Part shown: positions 44,014-55,315 of the stretch, piece after piece
Layout of the letters: every line of letters begins with the position of its first letter
Position numbering within the stretch: position 1 is the stretch's first letter
Source of the DNA: Alligator mississippiensis
Taxonomy: Eukaryota; Chordata; Crocodylia; Alligatoridae
Direction: 5' to 3'
DNA: 64,000 nucleotides
NCBI RefSeq assembly: GCF_030867095.1
Contig: NC_081831.1
Location: 66,416,716 to 66,480,715, forward strand
The notes under the pieces: generated by a model
The model's database searches: none
What the model saw: only the letters and a program-made list of their open reading frames with translations
Told to the model about the DNA's origin: nothing
Translations under genes and position numbers: made by a program

Positions 44014-44739
44014 CTCGACTGTAATGAAGAAAAGTACCTAGAGACATACCAACCAACCAGTCTACCAGACCCCACAAGGTAAACTTATTAAAATGTATTC
44101 ACTGACCTTGTTGCTCCAGTTGGGGAGTTGGTTTTTAATCTGTTTTTTAAAAATAGTATTTAATTTGTTTTTAATAGTATTTCATTATGGAAGCAATGGA
44201 GAGACCATTCCAACATTTGCCAGTGTGTATTATAATTTGGAAGGACAAAAGATGAGTTTGAAAGGTCTGTCATACTTATTAGAGAATGGATTCTGCAAAA
44301 GCATCACAGGCCTGCTTTGGCTTCTTGTTTTTAGTTCACTTCCTCCAGATCTCAATTTAAATATTTTTATTAAAATAAAAGCACCCTACACCAGACTGAA
44401 ACGCTGGCATCCCCCTTCCTTCTCCCACGTGTAATTGATGAAACATTTACAACCAAATCAGAACTGTCAGGGGGGAGGAGCAGCAGAAATGACAGCGCCT
44501 GTTGTATGGTATTTTTAATTAAAACCCCCAACATCTCAAAAAGTTTCATAAATCAAACGCCTTGAACATCTGCTTGAAATGGTTTGCAATCCTTTTATTA
44601 AAGCATGGCTGTCATTTTGAAAATGTCCTCAAAGGGTTCTCTGTCTTTAATTATGCACTCAGCAGTCATGGAGTTCAGATGAAAGAAATGCGAGAATAGA
44701 GGCATTCTAGCGTTGGCGTACAACTAGGATTGTTAGGCC
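44014..44739. other. No gene; possible conserved non-coding segment at 44440-44720
   Basis: 44440-44720 is single-copy-looking, AT-rich and free of repeat signatures, with motifs such as 'aatgacagcgcctgttgta' and 'tttaattatgcactcag'. It has the look of a vertebrate conserved non-coding element, but only an alignment could show that. Confidence 0.2.
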
Positions 44740-44965
44740 AGGGAGGATGGTCCAGTGGTTAGGATGCAGGTTGGGAGCTCCAGAGACTTGGGTTCAGTTC
44801 ATTGTTCTGCCACAGACTTCCTGTATAACCATGGGGAAGTCTCTTGTCTCTACTGTGTCCTTGCCGTGTCCCTGCAGGGATGTTCCTGTGTGTGCCCTGC
44901 CTGTTGGCTCCTGCTTTAGGGAAGTAACCCTCCAGTCTGTCAGACACATTGATCTTAGGAGTAGC
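44740..44965 (+). repeat. MIR-type tRNA-derived SINE
   Basis: The tRNA-like head has an A-box region 'tggtccagtggttagg' and B-box region 'gggttcagttcat'. The MIR core follows ('tctgccacagacttcctgta', 'accatggggaagtctctt'). The 5' head is well kept compared with the other MIR pieces here. Confidence 0.75.
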
Positions 44966-45502
44966 CATGGTGGGGACACCCCTTGAGTGGTTTCACTGAC
45001 ATGTTTCCAGGTTTAGGGCATGTGAGTGGGAATGGGTGGAGAGGACAAAGTCAGGATTTTCTGTCCTGGGATGCACTGAGGATGAGGTATAGACATACTC
45101 TTAGTGCTGCAGTTCCATCTATAACCTGGGGGCCGAAGCACTTCCCTACCTCTCTGTGGGGTTGAAGATACTGATGTCTCAGACTTGTTCAGGTATTAAG
45201 GTATTGGGAGACATATAAGCATTGTAAAGTCTCATGTTAGTTAAAGAAGCACTGTCCACACTGTGACACTGACTCATATGAAAAATAGCCCTAGGTCTGA
45301 GGGAAGCCTTTTTCAATCATATTATCTGATTTTTAACAAATTATTCATAATTATTCATTTGACTTTATAAGGAGTTTTCTACACCCCCATGGAGGTTTTG
45401 AGGGATCTTTACAGCAGGACAGAAAGTGTCTAGCTACACAGGGGAAATGGTGACCACTGCCTGTGCTCAAACCATCATGTGCTTGAGGGGAACAAACTAA
45501 AG
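44966..45502. other. No gene recognised
   Basis: Unique-looking DNA with no supported feature. Confidence 0.5.
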
Positions 45503-45751
45503 CAGTGGTGCTCAAACTTATGGGGCTGAGGGTCCAGATGAGTGGCATGGGGCCGGATCCCATGGGTAGAGTCGGTTCATGGGCTGGATCCAGCGAGGAG
45601 TCAGCATGTAAGGTCAGTCCATGGGCATGTTAGCCCAGCCCAATGCTCTGGACCTGGCTGTGGGACCATTCAATCCAGCCCATGGGCTCCTTACAGGTCT
45701 GGAAATTTGACAGCAGAGGAGCAGTGAAGGGCAGGAGGTTGAGCACCACTG
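45503..45751. mobile_element. hAT-type MITE, 249 bp, with target duplication
   Basis: Inverted ends 'cagtggtgctcaaac' (45503) and 'ggttgagcaccactg' (ending 45751). Flanking octamers 'aactaaag' (45495-45502) and 'aactagag' (45752-45759) match at 7 of 8, a clear hAT target duplication. The interior repeats 'catgggctggatccag'-like motifs. Confidence 0.88.
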
Positions 45752-46459
45752 AACTAGAGCAATAAAGTAAATGATTCTTTTTTGATAACTCTTCCATTTG
45801 TAATACCTTAATTTACTTTTAAATTCAATTTTTATGTCTGCAAAGGCAAGGCCAGACCCACTGTTGGCCATATCACAATTGCATTCACAATGGACCTTTT
45901 AGTAACATTACATACTCATAATTTCTTTGGACCAATGACATGTTTAATCTACTTTGTGAAGCTGATCAAACACTTCACTTATTGGGCAACTTTTCTCTTT
46001 CAGAGATTGCAGCTGAGCATTGTGCTTCCATCAGACTGCTCACTAACATGGTCAGAGCCTCTTACAAGGTCAACAGCTAGTGACACGGCAAAGCCATAAC
46101 TTCCAGCTGCTTGAACAAATATGAAACCAACCTCTCTTGATCTTCTTTTGGTATCATTTAACAGATGTGAGCATGGATTAAGCAACATTCAGCTAAGGAC
46201 TAACCATACAGTATAATGAAATAAGAAGGGTGCTGCAGTCCTGTCATAGATTGCTACCTCCAGCAGTAATATTTATAAGACTCTCTGGAAAAAAAGAAAG
46301 GATCACGTTACCTTAGGAAAGCTGTTGCCCCCTGGAAGCAGGGGGATGAATTAGACACCGCATGACTGTTCTCTCAGGATGGGTCCCTGCAGTGACTTCC
46401 TCCCTTGCCTGTAAGGTCTGTAGAGACCAAGCCGGCTGCCCCTGCTGTCACCAGAGAAG
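45752..46459. other. No gene recognised
   Basis: Unique-looking DNA upstream of the LHFPL1-like exon. No obvious promoter, but any UTR or promoter of that gene would be expected here. Confidence 0.4.
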
Positions 46460-46848
<389 letters not shown>

Positions 46849-46849
46849 G

Positions 46850-47084
46850 TAATGTCAGTAGCTTATGTTATATCACTTCCTTGACTCGTTTCAGGCCGCT
46901 GATGGGCAACAAGTGGGCATGCATATATACACTCTGAACAGGGAGCCAATGCATATGCCCAGTACCATGCTATGAGCAGCTACATGACATGTGTGAACAC
47001 ATGGAGCAGATGCAACCTGCTTCCCAGTGAGGCCCTTTGCTGGTGTGGTCGTGCAGCAAAAATGCGGAGCATCTACAGACACAG
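46850..47084. other. No gene recognised
   Basis: Follows the LHFPL1-like donor site and would be intron 1. No feature supported. Confidence 0.4.
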
Positions 47085-47205
47085 TTCTTTGGGTAAATGT
47101 GATATCTTTTTTTAGACCAACTAAATAGTTGGAAAAATTGTTCTTTGCAAGCTTTTGGGCACATCTACAACTTTCGGGCTTTTGGGTACATCTACTTCAG
47201 CTGAA
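47085..47205 (-). mobile_element. PLE terminal fragment with internal duplication
   Basis: Contains 'gatatctttttttagacc', 'aactaaatagttggaaaa' and 'ctttgcaagcttttgggc'. A ~30 bp unit ('cttttgggcacatctacaac' / 'cttttgggtacatctacttc') is duplicated at 47151-47200. On the minus strand the hammerhead positions are visible only as a remnant (CTGAAGT near 47194; GCTTGC near 47150). Confidence 0.65.
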
Positions 47206-48186
47206 GGCACTGCTTCAAAGCCAGGTTCCTAAATTTTCCCCTACGTACTAAAGCATCCTCACATGAGGGTACTCTGTGTAATTTTGATACAGAACTACAT
47301 CCAGAAGGATTTTAGCTATAAAAGCTTTTGAAACTAGCAAAGCAGAGGATGAAAAACCCTGGGAACTAGAGTTACATTTGTGGCGTTTTTAAGGGCGTTA
47401 AGATTTGTAGTTTCCTCATTTTACATCTTAGAATGTGATGGACTTGCCCCGCCAGCCTGCTTGTGTTTGCTTGGAAGGGCTTCCAACTCAACAAAACAAA
47501 GAGACATTGTTAAAAAATGCAGATCCAGGCTTATTGGCAAGAACCCTAGGGAAGCTATAACAAGGATGGTGCCAAAATGCAAATGTTTTAATTGACTTCT
47601 GGCCTCCAGAGCTCTGTAACAGATGCATCTCTCTCCAGGATCTTCCCCCCATGCAGGCAAGTCACCCTCAACAACAGAGTACAAACTGCTTTGAACAGAT
47701 CCTTGCAGAATCAGGCAGCCTGCCATGCAATGTCAGACAGTAACACAAGGAGAGCAGTGTTCTGCATGCTGGTACACAAAGGGGAAGGAAGTAGGATAGG
47801 CTTGTGGCTAAAGCACAGGACAAATACATAAAAGACTTTAATTCATTTCCTGATTCTGTGTCAGACTTCTGTACCCTGAGGTAAAAACTTGGTTAAAGCC
47901 AGCATCGAAGTCCACTCATAGGGGTCTAAAATAGGACTTAGGCAGAAAGTAGGGGTCTAACTGACAAAAAGCAATCCAGATCGACTCCACTGTAGTGGCC
48001 ACGCAACTACTTAGGTGTGTAGAATCAGTAGGTGCCTTCATCTTGGCCTGAACCTAAGCGCCCAGACTGGGCTACTGAACATGCTTTGAGGAGATTCAGA
48101 ATCGAGCACGCCTGCCTGTGCTTTGCTGTAAGACAGACTAGTGCTAGGAAGCATCAACATTCGGCCTCAGTCCATGATCTTTTAGG
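47206..48186. other. No gene; MIR-like remnant at 47780-47890
   Basis: Within this stretch, 'ggcttgtggctaaagcacag', 'aattcatttcctgattctgt' and 'tgtaccctgaggtaaaaa' (47798-47888) look like a decayed MIR. The rest is unique-looking. Confidence 0.4.
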
Positions 48187-48405
48187 TCAGGGATGGCCAA
48201 CCCATGACATGCAGGCACAAGTGGCATGGGCAGCTTCTGTGTGTGGCACATGGCAGACTGCGGAGGGAACAGACAGCACAGTGGCAGAGAGGGCAGGGGG
48301 CAGAAAGCAGAACAGCATATTGGGCAGGGGAAGGGGATTGGAGTGGCAGTTGAGGAGGATGCAGGGCTAATTTGTGGCTTGCCTGAGAAAAACGTTGGCT
48401 CCCAA
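48187..48405. mobile_element. Probable hAT-type MITE, decayed right end
   Basis: The left end 'cagggatggccaaccc' is a familiar hAT-type terminus (CAGGGGTGGCCAACC). The right end appears as 'aaaaacgttggctccc', partially matching its reverse complement. No target duplication found. Confidence 0.45.
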
Positions 48406-48489
48406 AAGGTTGTGTTAGGTGCAGTCATGCACACCTAATGCATGACTGACACAGAGAGCATGGAGTTCAGTACAAAGTGCAGCACCTCA

Positions 48490-48630
48490 CATTTGTTGCC
48501 CAATAGCTTATTGGTTTGAGCACATGCCCGATTAGGAACTTGAACTCTAGGCCCTCTTCAACCTGGGAGCACTCAAACCCACATCTGGCACTTCTGAGGA
48601 TAGTGCCCGAACCATTAGCCTGTAGAACAG
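48490..48630 (-). repeat. tRNA-derived SINE, two tRNA-like units
   Basis: On the minus strand, 'tgtgggtttgagtgctccca' gives one B-box-like unit, and 'agagttcaagttcctaatcg' starts a second with 'gagcacatgcccgatt' opposite. This resembles reptilian inverted-dimer tRNA SINEs. No polymerase III terminator resolved. Confidence 0.45.
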
Positions 48631-48728
48631 TTTAGTTGTGGGCATATACTGTCTCTCCCATTGAAACTAAGGGTGCAGGATTCATGAGCACTGAAGGAGA
48701 GAAAGCAAGAGGAAGAATGACCCCATGA

Positions 48729-49560
48729 CTAGGGACAGACATTACACATAAACTGGTTTAAGTGATCAGAAATTGGTTTAAACCTGTAACAGAACAGATG
48801 TTCAGTGCACATAAACCAGGTTGATAATGGCTGAAACCAGTTTGAGATAAACCTGGTTGAATGTAGTATCAGACTTAACTGATTTGGGTCAAACTGGTTT
48901 ATGCAATGTCTGTCTCAGACCCCTTCCTGGTTTAAGTTGAATCAGGCTCCCCCAGTATCTCGGCATGCTGTCTGGGCTGGGTGGGGCTCTCTGCTCCACA
49001 TCAGAGCTGGCACCTCCCCTCTGCTCCCTTGCTGGAGCTCCGGCAGAGATTGCAGGCATCTGCCTGGCTTCCCCCTGCTTCCCACCCCATCACTCCCTGC
49101 TAAGTAGGGATTCCACTGTCCCCTCTGCCTTATGCAGACACCCAGCATTAACTAGCAGACCACAAGCTGGCTACGGTCCCTGCAGTGGCACACGGGACAA
49201 AGGCAGAATCAATAGGTAGCTGGTAATGTCCCTCTGTTGCTTTCTTAATTGGGTGATAAATGCTGTGTTATCAATTCCTTGCTGGGAAGGTTAGGAGGGT
49301 GGGGGAACCCCTCCCTAATTAAAGCATCCTGCCAGGGTCTGGCCATGTGCCTGTCAGTTCAACATTACGGAAGGGAAGGGAGGGCTGCTCTAGCATCCCC
49401 CAGGCTTCTAGCCTGAGCCACTGCAGGCATGTGCCTGCATTTTTTTTTAGTCTGGGGGGGATGTCTTTACATTTAGAAACTGGTTTATCCTAGCCAGGTT
49501 AGACTAACCTGCAAAGATTGAATCAATTCAGGCTCTAGTTTTTTGAATGTCTGTTGTTAG
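48729..49560 (+). mobile_element. CTAGGGACAG-family DNA transposon, copy 4
   Basis: The left end 'ctagggacagacattaca' is perfect; the right end 'gaatgtctgttgttag' is slightly decayed. The body follows copy 3 closely ('ggttgaatgtagtatcagac', 'ccagacc', 'ggttagactaacctgcaaag'). Flanking 'cccatga' and 'cccataa' could be a 7 bp target duplication with one mismatch. Confidence 0.82.
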
Positions 49561-49844
49561 CCCATAAGCCCAGTGAGGATGGCATTGCCTTGGGAGGGGA
49601 AAAGAGCTGGGTCCTGGGCCCTTCAGCCAGGGTAATTTCTGTCTGCTATAAAATGCATAAACAGTCCTGGGAACTATGTCTTTCCCTGTCTATTTTTTGC
49701 TATAACTGGCTCTCACGTGGAATAAAAATCCTTTATTTCATAAAAATCCTTTGCTTTTCATAATATCCCAGTCTGAGCTTGCATCTCACTGCTTTCACTC
49801 TGTTGTTTAATGTTAAAGAAGCTTCCCAGATTTTATATTTTTTA

Positions 49845-49948
49845 CTAGCACTGGTGGCTGTGTGGTAGAGTTTCTGCCTACCACAAGGGAGATCTGAGTT
49901 CAATTCCCAGCTGGCGTGACTTGGGGTGAGTGAAATAACTGGGAGAAA
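49845..49948 (+). repeat. tRNA-derived SINE (MIR-like)
   Basis: 'tggctgtgtggtagagtttc' provides an A-box-like segment and 'gagttcaattccc' a B-box. 'gtgacttggggtgag' follows, as in the MIR core. It abuts the CR1 fragment. Confidence 0.6.
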
Positions 49949-49950
49949 TT

Positions 49951-50726
49951 CTTAGGATTCAACACTGACAAGTGCAAGGTACTGCACGTAGGGAGAAAGA
50001 ACCAGCAGCAGACCTACAGGCTGGGAAACCCCCTTCTCATCAGCACAGAGGCAGAAAAGGATCTTGGAGTCATTATAGACTCCAAGATGAACATGGGCCA
50101 CCAATGTGGGGATGCAGTCAGGAAGGCTAACCACACCTTGTCATGAATCCACAGATGCATCACGAGCAGGTCCAAGGAGGTGATCCTCTCCCTCTATATG
50201 ACATTGGTCAGGTCGCAGTTGAAGTACTGCATCCAGTTCTGGGCACTGTGCTTCAGGAGGGATGTGGACAACATCAAGAGGGTCCAGAGGAGGGCCACCC
50301 GCATGATCAGGGGGCAGCAGGGCAGGCCCTATGAGGAGAGGCTACGAGACCTGAACCTGTTCAGCCTCCACAAGAGAAGGCTAAGAGGGGATCTGGTAGC
50401 CATCTATAAACTTGCCAAGGGGGGTCAGCAGGCAATGGGAGAGTCCCTGTTCCCCCGAGCACTACTAGGAGTAACAAGGAATAACGGCCATTAGTTGATT
50501 GAGAGTAGATTCAGACTAGACATCAGGAAGCGCTACTTCACAGTCAGGGCGGCTAGGATCTGGAACCAACTTCCAAGGGGAGTGGTACTCGCTACTACCC
50601 TGGGGGTCTTCAAAAGGAGGCTAGATAGACACCTTGCTGGGGTCATTTGACCCCAGTACTTTTTCCTGCCATGGCACTTGATGATCTGCTCAGGTCCCTT
50701 CCGACCCTACCAACTATGAAACTATG
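49951..50726 (+). mobile_element. CR1 LINE, 5'-truncated, older subfamily
   Basis: Starts at 'FNTDKCKVLHVG'-like coding (49957) and ends with 'ccgaccctaccaactatgaa' plus 'actatg'. Encodes 'QLKYCIQFWALCFRRDVDN', 'RVQRRATRMIRGQQGRPYEE' and 'FTVRAARIWNQLPRGV'. The longest open run is 50180-50494, closed by TAG where relatives have Lys (NNGHK). At least one further stop lies upstream (tcatgaatccac). Diverged from the 38/42 kb copies. Confidence 0.9.
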
Positions 50727-51344
50727 CATGGGCCAAATCCAAAGCCACTGAGTTCAGTGGAAATGATTCTCCTTTTTGTTCAACTGTTCCAGGCTCTACA
50801 CCTGGAATCATTTGCATTTCTAGGTTGGGGAGAAAAATTGATTGGGGACCGAGACTCTTGGAATTATCCCGGAAGCATGTTCGCTGCCTGCCTGCATTCT
50901 GGACTGTGTGTGAAATTCCCCACCATACAAGAGCTTGCCCAGTTTATTTAATTTAAATACAAGCATTAAATGGTCTCATTTTCTAGTCCAGCTTGTGAGA
51001 AATATGGGAATTGCAGGAGAATTACATGTATTTTCAGCTTCCTTTGGTTGTTAGCAGACATTTTTTATGAATATATATATTTTTGAAGATATTGTTGGAT
51101 TATTTTTCATTTTGTATTGGACTCCACTTTGGTTGGGCAGCCCTGTTTTCTATTGCCAGGGCAAAGCAATAGCAAGAGAAAGCTGAGTGGAGTCTGCATT
51201 CCCAGAACTTTTAGCCAACAGCAAGAGTTGTATTCAAGTTTTACTAATGTAGAAACACATGAGTATGTTTTACTACCATCTTGCTAGTATTTAAGGTACC
51301 TCACATTCCTGCACAGAACAGTAGAGAAGATAGTTTGTTTACAG
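50727..51344. other. No gene recognised
   Basis: AT-rich unique-looking DNA between CR1 and the PLE. Confidence 0.5.
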
Positions 51345-51369
51345 CCGGTATTTCACTACATTTCAGAGT

Positions 51370-52276
51370 ACACAAGCTATGATCTACATACATATCTGCA
51401 CAGAACCAGCAATCACCCTAAACACACCAAGAAAGCTGTGATATACAGCCAAGCCCTCAGATACCACCAAATTTGCACTGAGGAGAACCCGGGATTGCCA
51501 CGTCACTAATCTTAGAAAGGCTTTCACCCAACAAGAACACTCCTCCAGAGTGATAGATCACACGTTTGAAAGAGCCACCTGGATACCACGTGAAGAATTG
51601 CTGCAGTACAGAAGAAAACTCCCCCATGAATTGCACACCACTGGTTATGACATGTCACCCCTCCCTCGAACCCATACGGAAAATCCTCAAACAATTGCAA
51701 CCCATACTAGAAAGAGACTCTATTCTTAAAGAGATCTTCCCAAAACCATCCACCCTAACCTTCAAACAAGCACTGAATGTCGCCAACCTCATCACCAGAA
51801 GCAAACTTCCTCAGGCTCAGAACACACCGAATGGATCCAGACCGTGCCATGACAAGAAATGCCAAACCTGCCAACACATCTCCTCCACCCCCACAATTAC
51901 TACACAACCCACAACAGAACCATCATCACCCCTGTGTCTTACAGCTGCACCTCCAGAAATGTAATGCATCTCATCCAATGCACCAAATGCCCTGAAGGAA
52001 AATATGTAGGAGAGACCAAACAACAACTGCACACCAGATGAATGCACACTGGCAGTCTGTCAAAGACAAGAATACCCAATTACCTTGGGGGCACGTTTCT
52101 CACAAGAAAACCACTCTCTGTCCAATCTCTCAGTTCTAATCCTCAAAGGAAACTTACACAACACTTCTCAGAGAAGAGCCTATGAACTTCACTTCTTCAA
52201 CCTCCTGGATACAAAAAATCATGGACTAAATATGGACATTGGATTTATGACACAATATAACCTGCCTGACATCTGA
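51370..52276 (+). pseudogene. PLE protein fragment: RT C-terminus plus GIY-YIG endonuclease
   Basis: PLE proteins join a telomerase-like reverse transcriptase to a GIY-YIG nuclease that nicks the target. Visible in order: 'KHTKKAVIYSQALRYHQICT' (RT C-terminal region, ~51420), 'TFKQALNVANLITRSKLPQA' with 'PCHDKKCQTCQHI' (51750-51890; zinc-like CxxC cluster), 'VMHLIQCTKCPEGKYVGETK' (51964-52023; the GIY-YIG equivalent with C..C and YVGET), then 'FSQENHSLSNLSVLILKGN' and 'LDTKNHGLNMDIGFMTQYN' at the C-terminus. At least three frame changes and stops break it (near 51500, 51900-51960 and 52042). Inactive. Confidence 0.87.
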
Positions 52277-52478
52277 CTACCCAGGTACCTCTCCACTATT
52301 TAACTGCTACATTCATCCCCCTTCTCTCCCCACACCCAGCCCCTCTCTCACCCACTGACTCCTCAATTTAGAGCTTCAATGACTGCCTATCTTGCATGCA
52401 TACCAACCCAGCCTCTGGCTTCCCTACTATTTATTCCATCCAGGAAGAACACACACCAATTGTAGAAATTTCCTCAGC

Positions 52479-52512
52479 CTGACAAAGGATTTTTAAACCT
52501 GAAAGCTTGCTA
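52479..52512 (+). ncRNA. Hammerhead-ribozyme-like motif at the PLE 3' end
   Basis: CTGACAA (52479-52485), stem II AGG/CCT (52486-52488/52498-52500, shorter than in the 6846 copy), GAAA (52501-52504, intact), G-CTTG-C (52505-52510) as minimal stem III, TA (52511-52512). The same G-to-A core change as at 6846 is present. It follows PLE coding sequence on the same strand. Confidence 0.6.
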
Positions 52513-52837
52513 AAAATTTTTTTCCAACTACTTAAGTTGGTCTAATAAAAGATATCAGATTCACCCAAAGAACCTTGTCTGCCTATGATCTGCATAAGAT
52601 CTTCTTCAGGAAACATTTGTATCTGGCATTCTAGCTGGGGCTTGTCAGTAAGGAAGGTTATTGCTGTACATTGCTTACATAAATTCTCATTTCTATTTGT
52701 GCCACTGAAGCCTATCTGGAGAAATAATTGTTGGTTGGAATCTTAGACAACCTCCTGTATTTCTGAGAAATATAGGACAATTGTATGGAAAGCAGAGGAC
52801 AATGGATAAAATTCACACTGATATGTCACAACCTCAC

Positions 52838-53180
52838 AGTGGGTACATTTATACATGTGCAATTTGTGCCTGAGTTTATTGCTTCCAGGTACAGAGTTTA
52901 CACATGCGTCCAGGACTGTAGCACGGTAAGCCAGGGTGGTGCAACTCCAACTGGCAGGGGGGCTGGTAGGGGGGCTGCTTCAACCCAGCTCAGTGTGCTG
53001 CGGAGGGGCTGGCTGGGGCACCAGGGTGTTACAGTGTGGGGCTAGTCAACAGGCAGCCTTGCACTGTAGCAGCCTGGTAACCCAGCCAGCTCTGGGCATG
53101 GTCTACACATGCATTGTGGTGGAGTAAATAACTTCACGGTAGGATAGTACTTGTGTTGGGCAGTAGTAACCTACGGTGGA
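52838..53180. mobile_element. MITE, relative of 15968-16340 in the opposite orientation
   Basis: 'gtttattgcttccaggtaca', 'acatgcgtccaggactgtag' and 'ggctggctggggcaccaggg' match the reverse complement of the 16 kb element. The internal hairpin ('ccagggtgttacagtg' / 'cactgtagcagcctgg') is kept. Ends approximate. Confidence 0.6.
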
Positions 53181-53189
53181 GTTAATTAC

Positions 53190-53290
53190 AGGCAGTCCTC
53201 ACTTACGATGCAATTGGTTCCTGAAAACTGTTTTAAGTTGAAACGTCATAACTTGGAACCAATTTTCCCATAGGAACAATGTTATAAATG
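53190..53290 (+). mobile_element. Possible Tc1/mariner- or pogo-like terminal segment
   Basis: 'ggcagtcctcacttacgatg', 'caattggttcctgaaaactg' and 'ggaaccaattttcccatagg' resemble a common vertebrate DNA-transposon terminus. 'ggttcc'/'ggaacc' motifs form an internal inverted repeat. No matching right end seen. Confidence 0.35.
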
Positions 53291-53935
53291 GGGGATTGAG
53301 TCCTTTATGATGCTCAGGACAGCTGCATCCAGCTGGTAAGTCTGTTGTGGTGGAAGGGGAGGGGGAAGGAGCATGGGGAGGGCAGATTAAGGGCCCCCAT
53401 GGTGAGGGAGGGGCTGGGGCAAATCGCTCGTCTGGCAGCTTCCGCCCTTCCTTTGGAAGGGCATGGGGGAGGGGGCATGTGTTCCCAGATCTGTGTGAGG
53501 CGGGGTGGGGCGAGTAGGGCTGGGGATGCACTGGGCTGCACTGGGAGTGGGGTTTATGATCTCCCGCTACTTGCCCTGCTGGGGCGGGGCAGGTGCGGGA
53601 TGGGGCCACTGTGCAGTCTCCAGACAAGCGGTGCACAGCGGCGGGAGCCGCTCACCTCCCGCCCCCATCACCTGACAAGACACGGGTCCATCTTGCTCCC
53701 ATCCTGCTCTGGCTGGGCAATCCGCGGCAGGATAGTGGGGGGGCATATGCCCCCAGTTTGGGGCAGGCAGTGGAGTGGAGTGGGGTGGGGTGGGATCGGT
53801 GTTGGAGCGGAGGCCATAGCCCCACCATAGGCCCTGTCACCCGCCCGGAGTGCAACCCAGCACAGCACCAGTCCTGCCCCGATCCAGGGGCACACACAAC
53901 TCCACTGTAAGCATCTCATGCAGATGCGCCCAGTG
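53291..53935. other. GC-rich segment, no gene recognised
   Basis: G-rich on the plus strand ('gtggggtggggtgggatcgg' near 53778). Open frames on both strands (up to 161 codons) overlap each other and are composition artefacts. It could be the interior of the transposon starting at 53190. Confidence 0.4.
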
Positions 53936-55315
53936 TTTCATTCATAGTCCCACAGTGTGTGAGCCTTTGTGTGGTTATGGCTTAAATACGGTTCTGTTTC
54001 TATATTTTTAGTAGCTTTTTGTTGGGTACAGGGCATGGGGCATTATGCAGCAAGTAGATAAAAAAGAGGATGAGTGATGTTTTCTAAGACTAACACTGAA
54101 AAAACAAGTAAAATTGAAATAAAAATAAACGCAAACGCAAAGAGTGAATGGCAATGAACCAAAGTGGCTTCAGGTTACCAGTACTCTTTCCCTGGCAATT
54201 TAGTTATGCAAGTGAGTTATAAAAGACTATGACAGTCTCCCTCTCTCTTCTCCTTCGGAGGGTTAGCATGCCTGGCTAGCTACTCTGTCCAAACTCTGTG
54301 CAGGTAGGTTGATGTCAGAGCAATGGTCATACCGAAGTCCAGTGCCCACTTTAAGTCATTTCATACATCAGCACAGAAAAGAGTCCTCAAAGTACCAGCC
54401 TTACAGGCTGCATCACAATGTAAATGTCCCTTATAAACCTTTTTTCAACCTTGTATTTTTCCAAGGATCGAGGAGAGATGAGATTTGTCTCTTAAGTGTC
54501 CTTGAAGGTGCTGCTGTTTGTAACTCAATAGTAATTAGAGGCCCTGGTCAGGCTCAAGCCCCAGCATGTTGGGCACTGTACAAACATGGAGCAGAAAGCA
54601 CTCTGCTATTTGAAGATGGATTCGCATGCTCCTGCCACGGTCTGTGGAAAAACTGATTTGCTACTGGGCACTGATGTTTCTCTACAGCAGGTGCATTAAC
54701 TAAAATAAGTCTTGGGGAGGGTGAAGAACAATTATTTTCAGGTCAGAGCAATCTGAGAATGGCAAATAGCATGAGAAAACAGGCCCTTTAAGACCCAGAT
54801 CTCAGGTACATTTATTTCCCTTTTGCTTCCAGCCCGGCCCTACTTACAGCTTTGTTTACTGCCCACAGGGAGAGAGAGCGAGGCATCTGCACAGTGCACA
54901 CATGTACTGGTGGATAAACAGCAGCTTGCTGAGGTTAATCTTCTGCAGTGAGGGACTGGCCATATCCCCAGGAGACTTGATGTGGCACTTTCACACGCAT
55001 ATTAATTCTGTGCATCTTCTGCTGGCCGTAGAAATGGTATTTTTTTCCTGCTTTCCACTGCAGTGTAACATTCGCCTTCTGAAATTAAGAGGTTACACTG
55101 CATTTCTGGTGAGTTTTGCTGTTTAACCCTTAGAACACTGGCATTCTCTAATGCTTCCTCCAGAAATGCTGGCAATTTTTGTATAGGACTTTTGTGCAAA
55201 AGCAGCAAATTGATCTGATGCATCCCCATTTTCACATTCCTATGGCTGGCTGTCTGGACAATGCCAGTGATAGTATTTAAATGATATTGCATTCAGTACT
55301 GCACATTAAGACATG
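53936..55315. other. No gene recognised
   Basis: Unique-looking DNA with no supported feature. Confidence 0.5.

Larger units (their letters stand above)
51345..52585 (+). mobile_element. Penelope-like element, 3' half with GIY-YIG endonuclease region
   Basis: The coding part (51370-52276) is followed by ~200 bases of 3' region and a terminal segment (52470-52585, 'cttaagttggtctaataaaa', 'gatatcagattcaccca') that recurs as isolated fragments at 6779, 12337 and 47085. This links those fragments to the PLE. The reverse transcriptase core is missing, so the copy is 5'-truncated. Confidence 0.88.

Noticed and set aside
44740-44965. Functional tRNA gene
   Set aside because: A- and B-box-like segments are present, but the sequence continues into a MIR core and does not fold as a tRNA with an acceptor stem.
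53345-53830. 161-codon open frame in GC-rich DNA
   Set aside because: Overlapped by frames on the opposite strand; simple composition effect.
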